Assembly: GCA_037178675.1 (NCBI GenBank)
Contig: JAYMGJ010000182.1
Span: 62,001 to 126,000, forward strand
DNA: 64,000 nucleotides
Direction of reading: 5' to 3'
Source: Scleroderma bovista
Taxonomy: Eukaryota > Basidiomycota > Agaricomycetes > Boletales > Sclerodermataceae
Below are positions 30,771 through 41,926 of this stretch, one piece after another (position 1 is the first letter of the stretch; every line of letters begins with the position of its first letter). The translations under genes were made by a program, and so were the position numbers. Below the pieces are notes generated by a model that saw only the letters and a list, made by a program, of their open reading frames with translations, did no database searches and was not told the origin of the DNA.

Positions 30771-32436
30771 ATGACTTCTCAATGCAACACACCCGCCCCT
30801 GGCAAGCAGCAGCAGCGCAACTGGAAGGAGGCAGAAGACCATGAGTTGGTCACTGACTCTGAAGACGACAAGGCCAACACGATGGCAAAGTTCATAGAGC
30901 GTGAGCGGAGAGAAGTAGCCAGGATGAGACAACCCTAAGGGCAAAACCCAAAGAACTACCACACAAAGGGACTCTGAGGAGGGAAAGGATGCAAGCGTCT
31001 TAGAGCAAAGACCCAAAGAGAGCTCGAATGGAGAGCCTCTGGGTGCTGGACTGCAACGGTATATATACTATACTACATGTGTCCTGTGCGAGGCTATCCA
31101 TGAGGCTGTATGCTGTACGAGGCAGTGAACACAGCTGCCATCCTGTGGTAAGGCTATGCTAATGACATCAAGGGATACAGCATGTACAGCACGAGGCTGT
31201 AGTCTAGACAGACCTACAGATAAGATGCACTAGATAAGATACTTATAGTACAATAAGATAAGATGTCATCTAATCGCAGATTAGATAAGATAAAAGTTAG
31301 ACCGTTACACAGGAAGGTGGTGGAAGCAGAGCAATGACGGAAGGTCGAGGAGGCGTGAGCGGAGGTGAAGAGGAAAAAGGAGGTGAGTAGCAATCACTCT
31401 GTTTGCTGCAAGGTATTGACACGAGGGCTCCATGACAGGCACACAAGGCGGAGGAAGCAAGAGCAGAGGCGGCTCACAAGGCAGAGGAAGAAGCGAAAGT
31501 GGAGGCAGTGTGCAAGGCAGAGGAGGAATGGAAGGCAGAGGAGGGGAGAGAGCGCAAGAGGTGGATTGAGGCGCTGCAGGAGGTGCATATAGAGCAACAG
31601 AGGCAGGAGTTCGAGGCATGGAAGGCGCAGGTGCAACAGCGGAGGTTGCAAGCACGAGCGGAGGCGATCACAGCAACTCAGGGTAGCAGGGAGGTGATGG
31701 TGGTGCCAATGGAGACAACAGTGTGGAGACGTCCGGCCTGCGTGAGGTGCCGAGAACATCTCAACAACCTGGTGGGCTGCGTAGCCCAGGCGAGCTCGAA
31801 GGCGACGGCACACGCACAATGCCAAGCTGCACGCAAGTCCTGTTTGTGGAGTACCAAGGGGAAGGCTGCAGAGAGCTTGATGGTAGCAGGGAGCGGAACA
31901 GAGACAGGCGGAGTGGCGGCACTGAAGCGGGCAGTGAGGAGGTGGAAATGGAGCGGGCAGTGAGGAGGCGGCAATGGAGGGGGGCAAATACATCGCCTAA
32001 GGGGGCCAGCAAGCACAAGAAGGTGTGGAACACCATGGAGGAGGACGAGGCGGATGAGGAGGAGGTTTTTGGAGTGCCCCGAGCGATGGTGGAGGAATAG
32101 TGCGATGCACTGGGTATGCTTACCCAGACACTAGCGCAGCTTGCTGAGTGGATGGGGGCATCAGAGGTGTGGGAGCGGGAGCGGGTGGAGATTGAGAGGG
32201 AGAGGCTTGAGCTTGAGTGTGAGAGGTTGGAGCTGGAGCGGAGGTGTGCTGCAATGGAGGAGTGGCGAACAGCAGACATGGTCCATATCAGTATGGCCAT
32301 GCGTCGCCAATTTGTTGAAGGGTCGTCATCGGGGACGATGCGGATGGAGATTGTGGCAGTGGAGCAAGAGGAGGAGAAGGGGGCAGATGGAGATGATGAA
32401 GACGGGATGGCAGATGCAGAAGGAGAGGAAGATTAG
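30771..32436 (+). pseudogene. Antisense accessory gene of Ty3 family B (coiled coil plus cysteine cluster)
   Basis: It runs opposite to pol and ends about 130 bp from the pol stop. ATG 30771 opens MTSQCNTPAPGKQQQRNW; a solo LTR (30925-31309) then splits the frame cleanly with a 5-bp duplication, and the same frame resumes after it. TGA at 31335 and 31356 lie in the coiled coil, where CGA fits. A 56-nt phase-0 intron (31383-31438, GTGAGT...GACAG) leads to more coiled coil (KAEEEWKAEEGRERKRWIEA), then a cysteine region ACVRC...GCV...QCQAARKSC (about 31735-31850). A frameshift near 31930 leads to a Glu/Asp region, TAG at 32098, a second coiled coil (VEIERERLELECERLELERR) and an acidic tail ending EGEED. 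Domain order, intron and acidic end match the family A gene at 25783-26859. Confidence 0.75.
30925..31309 (+). mobile_element. Solo LTR, family S (385 bp)
   Basis: It starts TGAGACAACCCTAAGGGC, ends AGACCGTTACA, and has a perfect 5-bp duplication CAGGA (30920-30924 and 31310-31314). It is longer than the 2625 copy because of an extra block near 31265-31290. It interrupts the accessory gene of Ty3 family B, so it is younger than that element. Confidence 0.93.
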
Positions 32437-32563
32437 CAGACAAACTACATATATATATATTGTGTTTCTTTCTTTTATCTTTTGTACTACAATTTGAATT
32501 GATTGTTTCTGGGCTTGAAGTGAGAGCGAGTAGTGGAGTGAGTTTCGGAAGTGACTGAGTGAC

Positions 32564-35500
32564 TTAGGCGGACTTGTGTGGACCAGGCTTGCCTGGGTAC
32601 TTGTGATGGAAATCTTCAATGAGCTCTGACATGTGGTTGAGCTCAGTGGTGAGGAGCCACAATGTTTCTTCATCAGTACCAGCATAGCCAGCCCAGCGGA
32701 CTAGGTAAAGGAGTTGGCAGTGGCGTCTTCTGCAGTCAATTTTGCAGTCTAGGATTTCTTTGACTTCATATTTGACTTCTCCGTTGACTTCGATCAGAGG
32801 TGGCGGAGATTGGATGTGGTTAGGAATACTGCTTTGGAGGGAGGTCTCAAGTTGAGACACATGGAATATGGGGTGCATGGACTTCATGGTGTTGGGAAGT
32901 CGGAGCATGAAGGAGAGTGATCCAGGTTTCGCTATTATTTCAAAGGGTCCAAAATTCTTGTCAGAGAGCTTCTTGGAGGGGCACAGACCTGAAATATTTT
33001 GCTTTCACATAGACTTGATCACCTATCTTAAAGTCCAGTGGAGTTGATCTTTTTGCATCTGCAGGGCCTTGATAGTGCTGTTGCACAAGGGCCATCTCAG
33101 AGCGGAGGAACTCATGGAGTTCCTTGAGGTCGGAGGTGTATTCTTGAGCATGGGAAGAGCTGAGGCCCAAGTCAGAGTTGACTGCAATGTCGGGGTGGTA
33201 GCCTTTATTGGTGAAGAAGGGGGAGACACCTGTGGTTGTGCTAGGGGAGTTGAAATGCAAACTCTGCAAGTGGGAGGAGTTCGGCCCAGTTGTCTTGTTG
33301 GTAGTTACAGTGGATTCAGAGATATTGTTCGAGTGTTTGGTTCGTCCACTCGGTTTGACCATCTCCTTCTGGGTGATAAGCAGAGGTGAAATGCAGGGTC
33401 ATTCCGAGGGCTTTTCCGAGCAAGCAGAAGAAGTGGGAGACGAACTCCGAACCTCTGTCAGAGGTGACATGGGTGGGTACTCTGTGTTTGCAAAACACAT
33501 GCGCGATGAAGAGCTTTGCAAGCTCAGGGAAGGTGATGGTATCGTAAGTCGGAATGAATATTCCTTGCTTCGAGAGGCAGTCCACGATGACTAGGATGGA
33601 GGTAAATCCATCGGAGGAGGGCAGTTGCTTGATGAAGTCCATGGATATGGAGTGCCATGGGCGAGTGGGGATCAGAAGTTGTTTTAGTAGGCCATAGGGC
33701 CTGTGCCTAGGGACCTTAGCACGTCCGCAGGATGTGCAAGAACTTATGTAGTCTTTTACAAAGGTGTGGACACCTGGCCAGGTATATTCCCGGTGGACTA
33801 GTTCCAATGTGCGGTTCTGGCCGAAGTGGCCAGAGAGTGGATGGTCGTGCTTGTAGTGGAGGTGTCAAGTCCAGGTCTACTCCAGTAGGGGGTCCGGTCA
33901 AGTCCGGATGGAAATGGACGAAGGAGGAGGGCAGAGGGCTGGACAAGGGATTAGTCCATCCAGAGTTGGTGACCGCTTGGATTCAATGACAAGGATGACA
34001 TGCGTTGATCCCTTGTGTAGGTTCTGGTCAAGGTGACAGAGACAGAGACAGAGACAGAGGCGGAGACAGAGACAGATAGAGAATGGAGTAGTGACTAAGT
34101 TGATTTCAGACTGAGGTGTACAGGATAATCTACAGAGTACTTATACTAAGTAAGAACTAGGGACGAATATTTACAGTGACAAGTAAACAGCCTAATGGTG
34201 GACAAAGGACGACCAGAGTAAGGGATAGATCAGGTCCAATGAAAATAAAGTCAGGTCCAGTGAAAATGATACAAGGTAGGAGATATATCAAGTACACGGG
34301 GAACTCACGTCAAGACAGGGTAGACAGGCAAGTGTGGTAAGGACTGGATGCAGGCTAGACCAAGGGTCATAGTTAGCGGAAGCATATCTGCATGACCATG
34401 ACCGGAGTAGCTGAGAATGACTGGAGTTGAGTTGTAGGGCTGTGATGTAACCGGAGTAACCGGATATGATCTAGAGTTGGACATGGTCGTAACAGGAGGA
34501 CTCTGAGGTGGAGGTCATTGGTGTCTGGCACGTAGATCCTATCATCGAGGTGGAGTAGGCCACCGGAGTCTGTTGACCACCGAGAATCGGATGAGTCGGA
34601 CTTGTGGCTGAGCACAAGAGGATCGGAAGGGAGAGCTGTGAGAATGTCTTTGTGGAGTTGTTTGACATCCACCAAGATGGCAGCGCGGATTGCCGGAGTA
34701 AGTAAGATTGTTGCCCTAAGGGAGGATGTGAGTTATTCTTGGGTGAACATTGGTTGAAGATTGTGAGGATTGACCCGATAATCCCTATCCCCCTCTTTTG
34801 GGTAGACGTCCCATCGTTGGGTGAGGGCATCAGGCTTTTCCCCAAGGTGTCCAGGGCAGAAATGAATGGAAAGGTTAAATTGGGAGAGGAACTCCGACCA
34901 GTGGGCTTGATGACAGGTCAAGACCTTGGATGTGGAAAAGTAGGTCAGGTTCTTGTGGTCGGTGACCACATTGACTGGGGTGGCAGAGCCCTCTAAATAA
35001 TGCTGCCAGTGCTTGAAGGCTTCAAAGATGGCCAATAACTCCTTGTCATGGGTATCGTAGTTTAGCTCCAGGGTGGACATAGTCCATGAATAGTACATGA
35101 CAGGTCGGAGTTCCGAATCAGGGCCGGTTATGGAAAGAATGCCAGCAATGGCATAATCTGATGTGTCAGTCTTGACTGTAAGCGGAGCGTCGGGAACCCA
35201 ATGGGTAAGGATAGGAGCAGAGGTGAATGCCTTCTTCAGGAGATTGAAAGCGGAGCAGCAAGCAGAGGAGAAATCCCAAGGAGTGTCTTTGCAGGTAAGC
35301 TGCGTGAGTGGTACAACAATGTCGGAGTAATTGTGAATGAAGCAACGGTAGAAGTTCACAAAACCGAGGAAGGACTGGATGTCCTTGACCTTGCGGGGTT
35401 CGGGCCAATCAGAGATGGCTTTCACCTTATCGGTGGACATGGACAGTCCATTGGGGGAAAGGCAGAACCCAAGGTATTCGGTGGTGGTGGTATGGAACTC

Positions 35501-36934
35501 ACATTTCTCAGGTTTGGCGAAGAGATTGTGTTTCCGGAGACGTCGGAGGACTTCGTGGACATGTCGCCGATGCAATTCAATATCTTGAGAATAAATTAGG
35601 ATGTCATCCAAATAGACAACAATGCAGACATCGAGTAAGTCCGCAACAATGCTGTTGACGAATTGCTGAAAGGCCGCGGGAGCATTAGTCAGGCCAAAGG
35701 GCATGACATTCCACTCAAAGGATCCATACTGCATTCTAAATGCGGTCTTCCATTTGTCACCTTTAGCAATGTGGACCAAGTGGTATGCATGGTGGAGATC
35801 AATTTTGCTGTAGATCTTAGCCTTACTGGGAGAGTCCAGGAGATCACAGATCAAGGGGAGTGGGTAGCGGTCTTTTTTGGAGATTGTGTTCAGCCCTCGG
35901 TAGTCGACGCACAGGCGGAGTGATCCATCCTTTTTGCGAACGAACAAGACAGGAGCCCCATGGGCGGAGGTAGACTGTTGGATGAAGCCATAGGAAAGGT
36001 GCTCGTCAATAAAGGTTCGGAGTGCCTCTAGTTCAGTTTTGGACAAGGAGTACACCATACCCAGTGGAGGGCTTGTGCCCTCTTCCAAATCGATTTGGAG
36101 GTTGTACTTGCGGTGCAGAGCGAGCGTAGTTGCCTTTGCCTTGCTGAAGACATCAGCAAAGTTGTGGTAGACTTCTGGCATGGTGGAGAGATTTGGCGAA
36201 TCAACAGGCATGGCAGCAGAGGCGGAGCGGAGCTTTGCATCTTCCGGGCGGATGTACAGAGTGAAGTTCACTGATCTGGGAAGTTTGCAAGCACGCGCAA
36301 AAGCAGCAGTGCCAATGAGTGAAACATAGGGAGTGGACAAAGGCGAGTCGGAGGGCGGAGGTGAGGCCTGAGGTGGCAGAGCCGTTAAGGCTGACGCAGG
36401 GGCGGACTCAGCAGAGGGAGGTGCTGGGGCTGCTGGCATTCGTAGTGTACTTTTACGGAATTCTATGTGGCCCAAAACCCAGTCAATCAACGAATTGTAG
36501 TGGGTGAGCCAACTATGTCTGAGAACCAGTATGCAAGAGGAATCCAACGGAGTTACATAAAATGTTTTGGAGTTGACTTCGCCTGTGGAGAACTGAGTGT
36601 CGAGGTTGATGGCTTCCATAATGAATGTGTTCGAAGAACCATCTAGGAGGCGGAGTTCAAGCAGAGAGATCGCGTAGGTTGTAAGGGAGTGTTTATTAAC
36701 AAAGGTAGAGTCTATGAAACAATGGCTAGAGCTGGAGTCAACAAGAGCAGATACAGGAGGCATAATGAGTGATGTAATGGTGACGGAGGGCATGAGAGAG
36801 TTCGGGTTGGAGAGAGTTGCCTTTAGAGGCGGAGTTGGATGATGAGGATGTGGAGCCCTTGGATTGGCGTGCAATTTCAGACTTGCACTCCCAGTACCTG
36901 GCATCAATGGTCTGCGCGAGAGTGCAGTAGCCAT
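32564..36934 (-). pseudogene. Ty3 family B pol (protease-RT-RNase H-integrase-chromodomain)
   Basis: A 733-codon uninterrupted frame (36934-34733) covers protease, RT and RNase H. It contains ALVDSSSSHCFID (retropepsin site, with Ser where the catalytic triplet DSG/DTG has Gly), KKDGSLRLCVDYRGLN, YLDDILIYS (RT active site), and RNase H TDTSDYA. A TAA at 34733 (CAA or GAA expected) precedes integrase, which is split by a solo LTR (33863-34494). Then come the zinc motif remnant (SCTSCGRAK), the core with ISMDFIKQLP and VTSDRGSEFV, YHPEGDGQTEW, another stop near 33316, and frameshifts. The tail has HPIFHVSQLE and chromodomain LLYLVRWAGYAGTDEET, ending at 32564. Domain order is typical of Ty3 chromoviruses. 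It cannot make active enzyme. Confidence 0.93.
33863..34494 (-). mobile_element. Solo LTR, family D (632 bp)
   Basis: The plus strand reads TGTCAAGTCC...GGTCGTAACA, flanked by a perfect 5-bp duplication GGAGG (33858-33862 and 34495-34499). It is homologous to 51091-51708 (opposite orientation) and 53556-54186. Strand is inferred from the TATA-like box, whose sense is on the minus strand. It splits the integrase of Ty3 family B. Confidence 0.92.
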
Positions 36935-37870
36935 CTAGGGTGTGGGGTTTTCCAACTCGGGATATTTTGTCTTTGATGCAGTCGGGGAGACCACTGTAGA
37001 AGATATGGCAGAGTGTGCCATCACCATAACCGTGGACTTGGCTGGCGAGGTGGTTGAACTCTACCACATACTTGTTTATTTTTTGTCCATCCTTCATGGA
37101 CAAGTTGTCCAACTGGTGTTCCGCATCTCTGATGGGGTCATGCGGACTGAAGTTAGACTTGAGTTCCTGGACGAACTGTTGATAGTTGTCCATCCATATT
37201 GGGGAGCCCGAGGGTTACCGGAGTTGAGCAGGTCCAGCTCAAACCACTCGAGGGCCATGCCCTTTAGGTAGGATTGCGCAAAGGTAACCTTGGCGCAGTC
37301 AGAAGCAAAAGCTTTAGGACAGTCCTGGAAGTTTAATTTGCATTGTACAAGGTATGCGCGGAGTTTGCACGGATCAGCACTGTCAAAGGTATCTGGCTCG
37401 CGGACCTTGGTGTGGCCAGAAGAGGAATTGTGATCGGTGGATGCTGTAGTGACACGTGTGAGGGCCTGGACCACTTGTGTGAATAGGAGTAAGGGGTCTT
37501 GGGTTGGGGTTGGGTTGGAAGGGACAGGTGAGTCTGGTAGTGGGATATTTGGTGGGTTTGGAGAAGGTGGGTTGCTATCTCCACCGTCACCACCATCGCC
37601 ACCAGGGTAACTGTCACCGTAGATGTCCAAGATATTGTTGAAACAATGTGTGGAGTAAACTCCAGAGTCATTGGGGTGGCGCAGCACAGGAGTCGGAGTT
37701 TTGGGGTCGGGTAAGGGATCCCCAGGCAGAGTGTTTCTGTTTGAGAAGGAGAGGAACTCTCCTTCATCAGTAAGTTTGTTTCTCAAAGTGGAGGGTGCAT
37801 TGAGCACCTCCTGATGATCTTCAAGTGCACGAGATTGGGCGTGGGTCTGGATTATAGAACGACTAGTCAT
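36750..37870 (-). pseudogene. Ty3 family B gag, frameshifted and missing its zinc knuckle
   Basis: The first frame (37870-37094) covers a Pro/Ser-rich N-terminus and VREPDTFDSADPCKLRAYLV...QSYLKGMALEWFE. After a one-base shift near 37200, the second frame (37193 onward) continues NYQQFVQELKSNFSPHDP through GLPDCIKDKISRVGK. Compared with the intact family A gag at 60069, the C-terminal zinc knuckle and basic tail are missing. The gag sequence runs out at about 36830, where the upstream part of the pol frame already overlaps, which points to a deletion. Confidence 0.85.
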
Positions 37871-37913
37871 GATAGGATTTAGTGGATATTCACAAGTGTG
37901 AGTTCAAATATAC

Positions 37914-38404
37914 TGTCAGAACTGTTTCCTCCAACGAACTCCGACAACAGCGGAGTTCAGCATGGAGACTGGGAACTGTGGGATAAGTTTTGCGGGAGGT
38001 TTGAGGACGTTGGCTTCAGTGTATGTGCTGCACCCTTGCGAATACTAGTCCTCGTATTTCAGAGAGCATAGTGGAGACATAGCTATGAGTCTGTGGATGA
38101 CAAACGGATGAGTAACATACTTGGAATGGAGATCAGTGATAAGCGTAATGGATCAAAAGGTTAACGGAACACAGCTATGAGTAATCAGATCTAATCTAAA
38201 ATGGGAACAAAGAAAACAGGAACAGAAGTGGAATGGGAACATACAATAACTGGAGGCATAAGCGTGGAACTATTTACTAAAAGGAGACAGAGCATCGACT
38301 GTCAGAGCAGAGAGTAGCATCAGAGGTGTCCGATCACGATTGGACTTGAGTCTGCAACAGACTAGAGGTATTGCAGAGTCTGGCAGTGTCACGCAGCCGT
38401 GACA
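37914..38404 (-). repeat. 5' LTR of Ty3 family B (491 bp, deleted form)
   Basis: In element orientation it starts TGTCACGGCTGCGTGACACT and ends CAGTTCTGACA. It lacks about 290 bp of U3 and about 155 bp further in, both present in the 3' LTR. The next internal bases read GTATATTTGAACTC, close to GTATATTCAAACTC in the same place of family A (60028-60041), probably the primer-site region. It does not begin TGG as a standard tRNA 3'-end primer site would. Confidence 0.85.
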
Positions 38405-40739
38405 ATGATCTAGGTGTTTATCAGAATGATAAATATGAATACACATGAGAGCAATTGTAATGCTAGATAAAGTCTGAGCAAAATCTCTTTGATTCCCTGA
38501 TGTTAAGATTCTGAGATCATGAAGTGCATCCGGAATGTTAATTGTGAAACAGATTAGACTAAAAAGATCAAATACGACTAACTGTGTATGTACAGCTATC
38601 AATTTTCACTGACAATGGTATCAAATCTAGGATCAGGGCTATCATGCTAGGATGGATGAGTACCAAGCGGAATGGAATGTGACAACTTTGTGTTAGAATA
38701 GCTTGGTCACTGCTCACAGAATATGGCACGTACTCATTCATTTGCAATATATGTTCTATTTCAGAGTGGGGAAAGAGTATTCAGAAATGTATTTCTCCAG
38801 AATAGGAACAGTGTTGCTGTACCATTTGGGAATATGGCCGTGTGGTCTGTGTTGTCTGCATTGTCATTGTCGGTGTTGTCACCACCATTGTTGGTGTCCC
38901 GCCAGTTGCCGTGACGCCGTGGTACTGGGCATTTGTATCATGTCATTGTCGTTGTTGTCTGTGTCTCGCTAGTCCTTGTCTTTGTTGTAAGTCATGCAGT
39001 ATTGTTGTCATTGGTGTCCTCTCAATCATCTGCTTCATCAATGTGAATCGTCGTCATCACGGGTCTTTGCTGTCATCGTTGGCCATGTCTCACTTTCATT
39101 GTTGCAATGGATGGTGATGGTGATGGCTGGTGATGTTGAAATGGATGGTGGTGGTGATGGCAGCGAGATGGCTGCTAATGGTATTGAAATGGATGGGGAA
39201 TCCATTAAGACGGACACTTGTGTGATGGTTTCTAGTAACATCGAAACGGAAGGGAGTGAGATGTTGGTGATATCGAAATGGATGGTGGATGTGTCGAGAT
39301 GGAGAAGGCTGACGGCTGGTGGTGACTGGTGACATGGAGTTGGATGGTAATGGTAGCATCAAAATGGATCGTAGATGCGTCAAGACAAATATGTTGGTGG
39401 TTGATCATGTTAAAATGGATGGTGGTGATAGCAGAAGATAGTATTGAACTGGATGGTGATGGTCCTGTTGAAACGGATGGTAGTGGGAGGCATTGAGGTC
39501 ATCAGACCATTGGACTGTGGTTGGCAGTCCAGGTAGAGATGGTGATAGTGATAATGGCCATTGAAATCATTGATGCCCTGCTGCCACTGTATGGTAATGG
39601 TGGCCATCGAAATTGTTGTTGTTGTGCGCTGACTGGATTGTTGTTGTTGTCATCTCTGAAATTATGGTGGTGGTGATGGTAACTGGCTGTACATAGTGTT
39701 ATTGGGATGAAGACTTACTAAGACAGATCGCAGTCATCATCCATAGCGGTGGAGGTGGGTGGTATGATGTGCGACGTTTAATGTGGTCACGCCTGTAGTA
39801 GATTCTCATCAGTATATCCATCACAGTACGTAGTCAGTGCATGGGCATACTTGTGCAGATCACTAATCTCTGGCATTTCATGTTATTACTTCATGGCAGT
39901 GGATGTGGTTTGAGGTATGGGGATGGGGTAAGTTATGATTTTACTAGTCAATGATTTCTGACTCTGTAGTAAACATTTATACTACAATTCTAGCATTTAA
40001 CCTCAAGCTGACTTCTTTGTTCAACTAATCCAATCGAATCTCCAGCCACAATTGCTCATCTGATTTCTTGCATGGCAGTCGCTTTTCAATAGACAGAGAA
40101 TTGACCCAAGAAGGTTCAATGGAGATAACAAATGGAGGTTCCAATCTGTGCAGCCATTACAATGTTGCATTATGTCCATATCACTGAGCCTACTCGAGAC
40201 AGGTATCATGTACCTGCAGATTTTCATGAATGATGAAGGAAGCTTTTTTGGGACTCCAACCGAGTTTACATCAAATGTTATGATGTGAAGTGGGAACATT
40301 TATTGTTCTAAATCAGAAGGTACGGGATGATACACCTGTATGCATAGCATTCTGATGATGCAATTGTCCTGTTTCTGAACAATTATACCTAGTATTGAAT
40401 CAGCATGTTTGAGAAGCTGGAGCCAAATACTGTCAATTCGTCTTGGTACAGCTGAAGCAGTCATTGTTCTGTAGTGTCAATGATGTACAAAATAGCTATA
40501 TTACAATGAAGTATTTCAAACACAATCATAATGGAGACATTGTTGTACATAACAGAATTGTAAGACATAGTAGAAGTAGGCTGTAGCAATATATTAAGCA
40601 AACAACACTCCAAGACATCTGTCATTAGATGGATCACATCAGCAAGGTGACAATTTCTCTGACAGCACTTAGGTCCCTTAACAGTCTGAAATGGTCTGAC
40701 ATGACTTAACAGTCTGGGAGCATCTGGCATCAGACTGGG
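38405..40739. other. No gene; GTC- and GATGGT-rich low complexity at 38.83-39.68 kb
   Basis: Bases 38830-39110 are rich in TTGTCATTG-type motifs. Bases 39110-39680 are an irregular array around GAAATGGATGGTGATGGT. All long frames in the block come from these repeats. Nothing was recognised at 38405-38830 or 39690-40739. Confidence 0.55.
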
Positions 40740-41926
40740 AGTTCTGGAATCAGACATTTAAGACCACTCCAGACCAGTCAGACCAGTCAGACCCCCCAGA
40801 CAGTAAGTCAGTCAGACACTTAAGACCACCCAGACCACCCAGACCAGTCAGACCCTTCAGAGAGTCAGTCAGTCAGTCATTTAAGACCACTCCAGGCCAG
40901 TCAGACCAGTCAGACCCCCCAGACAGTAAGTCAGTCAGATATTTAAGACCTGTCAGAGCAGTCAGAGCAGTCAGACCCCCAAGACAGACAGACAGACAGA
41001 CACCCAGACCAGTCAGACCAGTCAGACCCCCCAGACAGACAGACAAACAGACACCCAGACCAGTCAGACCAGTCAGACAGTCAGTCAGACACTTAAGACC
41101 ATCCAGAGCAGTCAGAGCAGTCAGATCCCCCAGACAGTAAGTCAGTCAGTCATTTAAGACCCTGCCAAACATGTCAGACCAGTCAGACTGATCAGGCCCA
41201 CCAGACAGTCAGACCATTCAGACACTCCAGACCAGTCAGAGTGGTCAGAGTAGTCAGACACCCCAGGGTGTCAGACTATCAGAGAATCCAGGCCACTCCA
41301 GACTGGTCAGAGTGGTCAGCATGGTCAGACCCCCCAGACAGTTAGGCCAGTCAGACACTTCAGGCCACTCCAGACCAGCCAGATTCCCCAGACAGTCAGG
41401 CCAGTCAGACCCTTCAGACTGTGTCAGACCAGTTAGAGTGGTCAGAGTGGTCAGAGTGGTCAGACCCACCAGACAGCCAGGCCCATCAGATAGTTCAGGC
41501 CAATCTAGAGCAGTCAGAGCAGTCAGAGTGGTCAGACCCCCCAGACAGTCAGGCCAGTCAGACACCCCAGACTGCTTCAGACCAGTCAGAGTGGTCAGAC
41601 CCACCAGGTAGTCAGGCCAGTTGGATACTTCAGGCCACTCCAGAGCAGTCAGAGTTGTCAGATCTTCTAGGCAGTCAGATCAGTCAGAGCAATCAGAGCA
41701 ATCAAACACTTCAGACTTCTGCAGACCAGTCAGAATGGTAAGTGGTCAGACCCACCAGGTAGTCAGGCCAGTCAGACAGTCTAGACAGCTCCAGACTAGT
41801 CAAAGTGGTCAGACCAATCAGACCAGTCAAACATTTAAGACCCTGCCAGACATGTCATACCAGTCAGACTCTCCAGCTAGTAAGGTTGTCAGATACTAGA
41901 TAAGACCATTCAGAGTAACCAGCACA
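40740..41926 (+). repeat. Satellite-like array of CAGACCAGT / CAGTCAGAC motifs
   Basis: About 1.2 kb is made of 9-10-bp variants of CAGACCAGTCAGACC with C-tracts and spacers of the form AGTAAGTCAGTCAGAC recurring every 60-120 bp, so there is a loose higher-order unit. The array is cut at 41926 by the CACTG element, and its remnant continues at 46878. A reverse-complement array occurs at 48660-49270. Confidence 0.85.

Larger units (their letters stand above)
29650..38404 (-). mobile_element. Ty3 (chromovirus) family B, full-length but decayed
   Basis: In element direction (minus strand) the order is 5' LTR (38404-37914), gag, pol with protease-RT-RNase H-integrase-chromodomain, an antisense accessory gene, polypurine tract (30605-30598) and 3' LTR (30593-29650). 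Two solo LTRs are nested inside (30925-31309 and 33863-34494). The 3' LTR is about 944 bp and lacks its last roughly 37 bp; the 5' LTR is only 491 bp. No target duplication can be confirmed because the outer end of the 3' LTR is lost. Confidence 0.92.

Noticed and set aside
31305..32685. Minus-strand ORFs opposite the Ty3 B accessory gene
   Set aside because: Shadows of a Glu/Arg-rich coiled-coil frame; the plus strand carries the consistent intron, domain order and acidic tail.
41254..41899. Overlapping ORFs within the CAGACC satellite
   Set aside because: Open in several frames only because the motif lacks stop codons.
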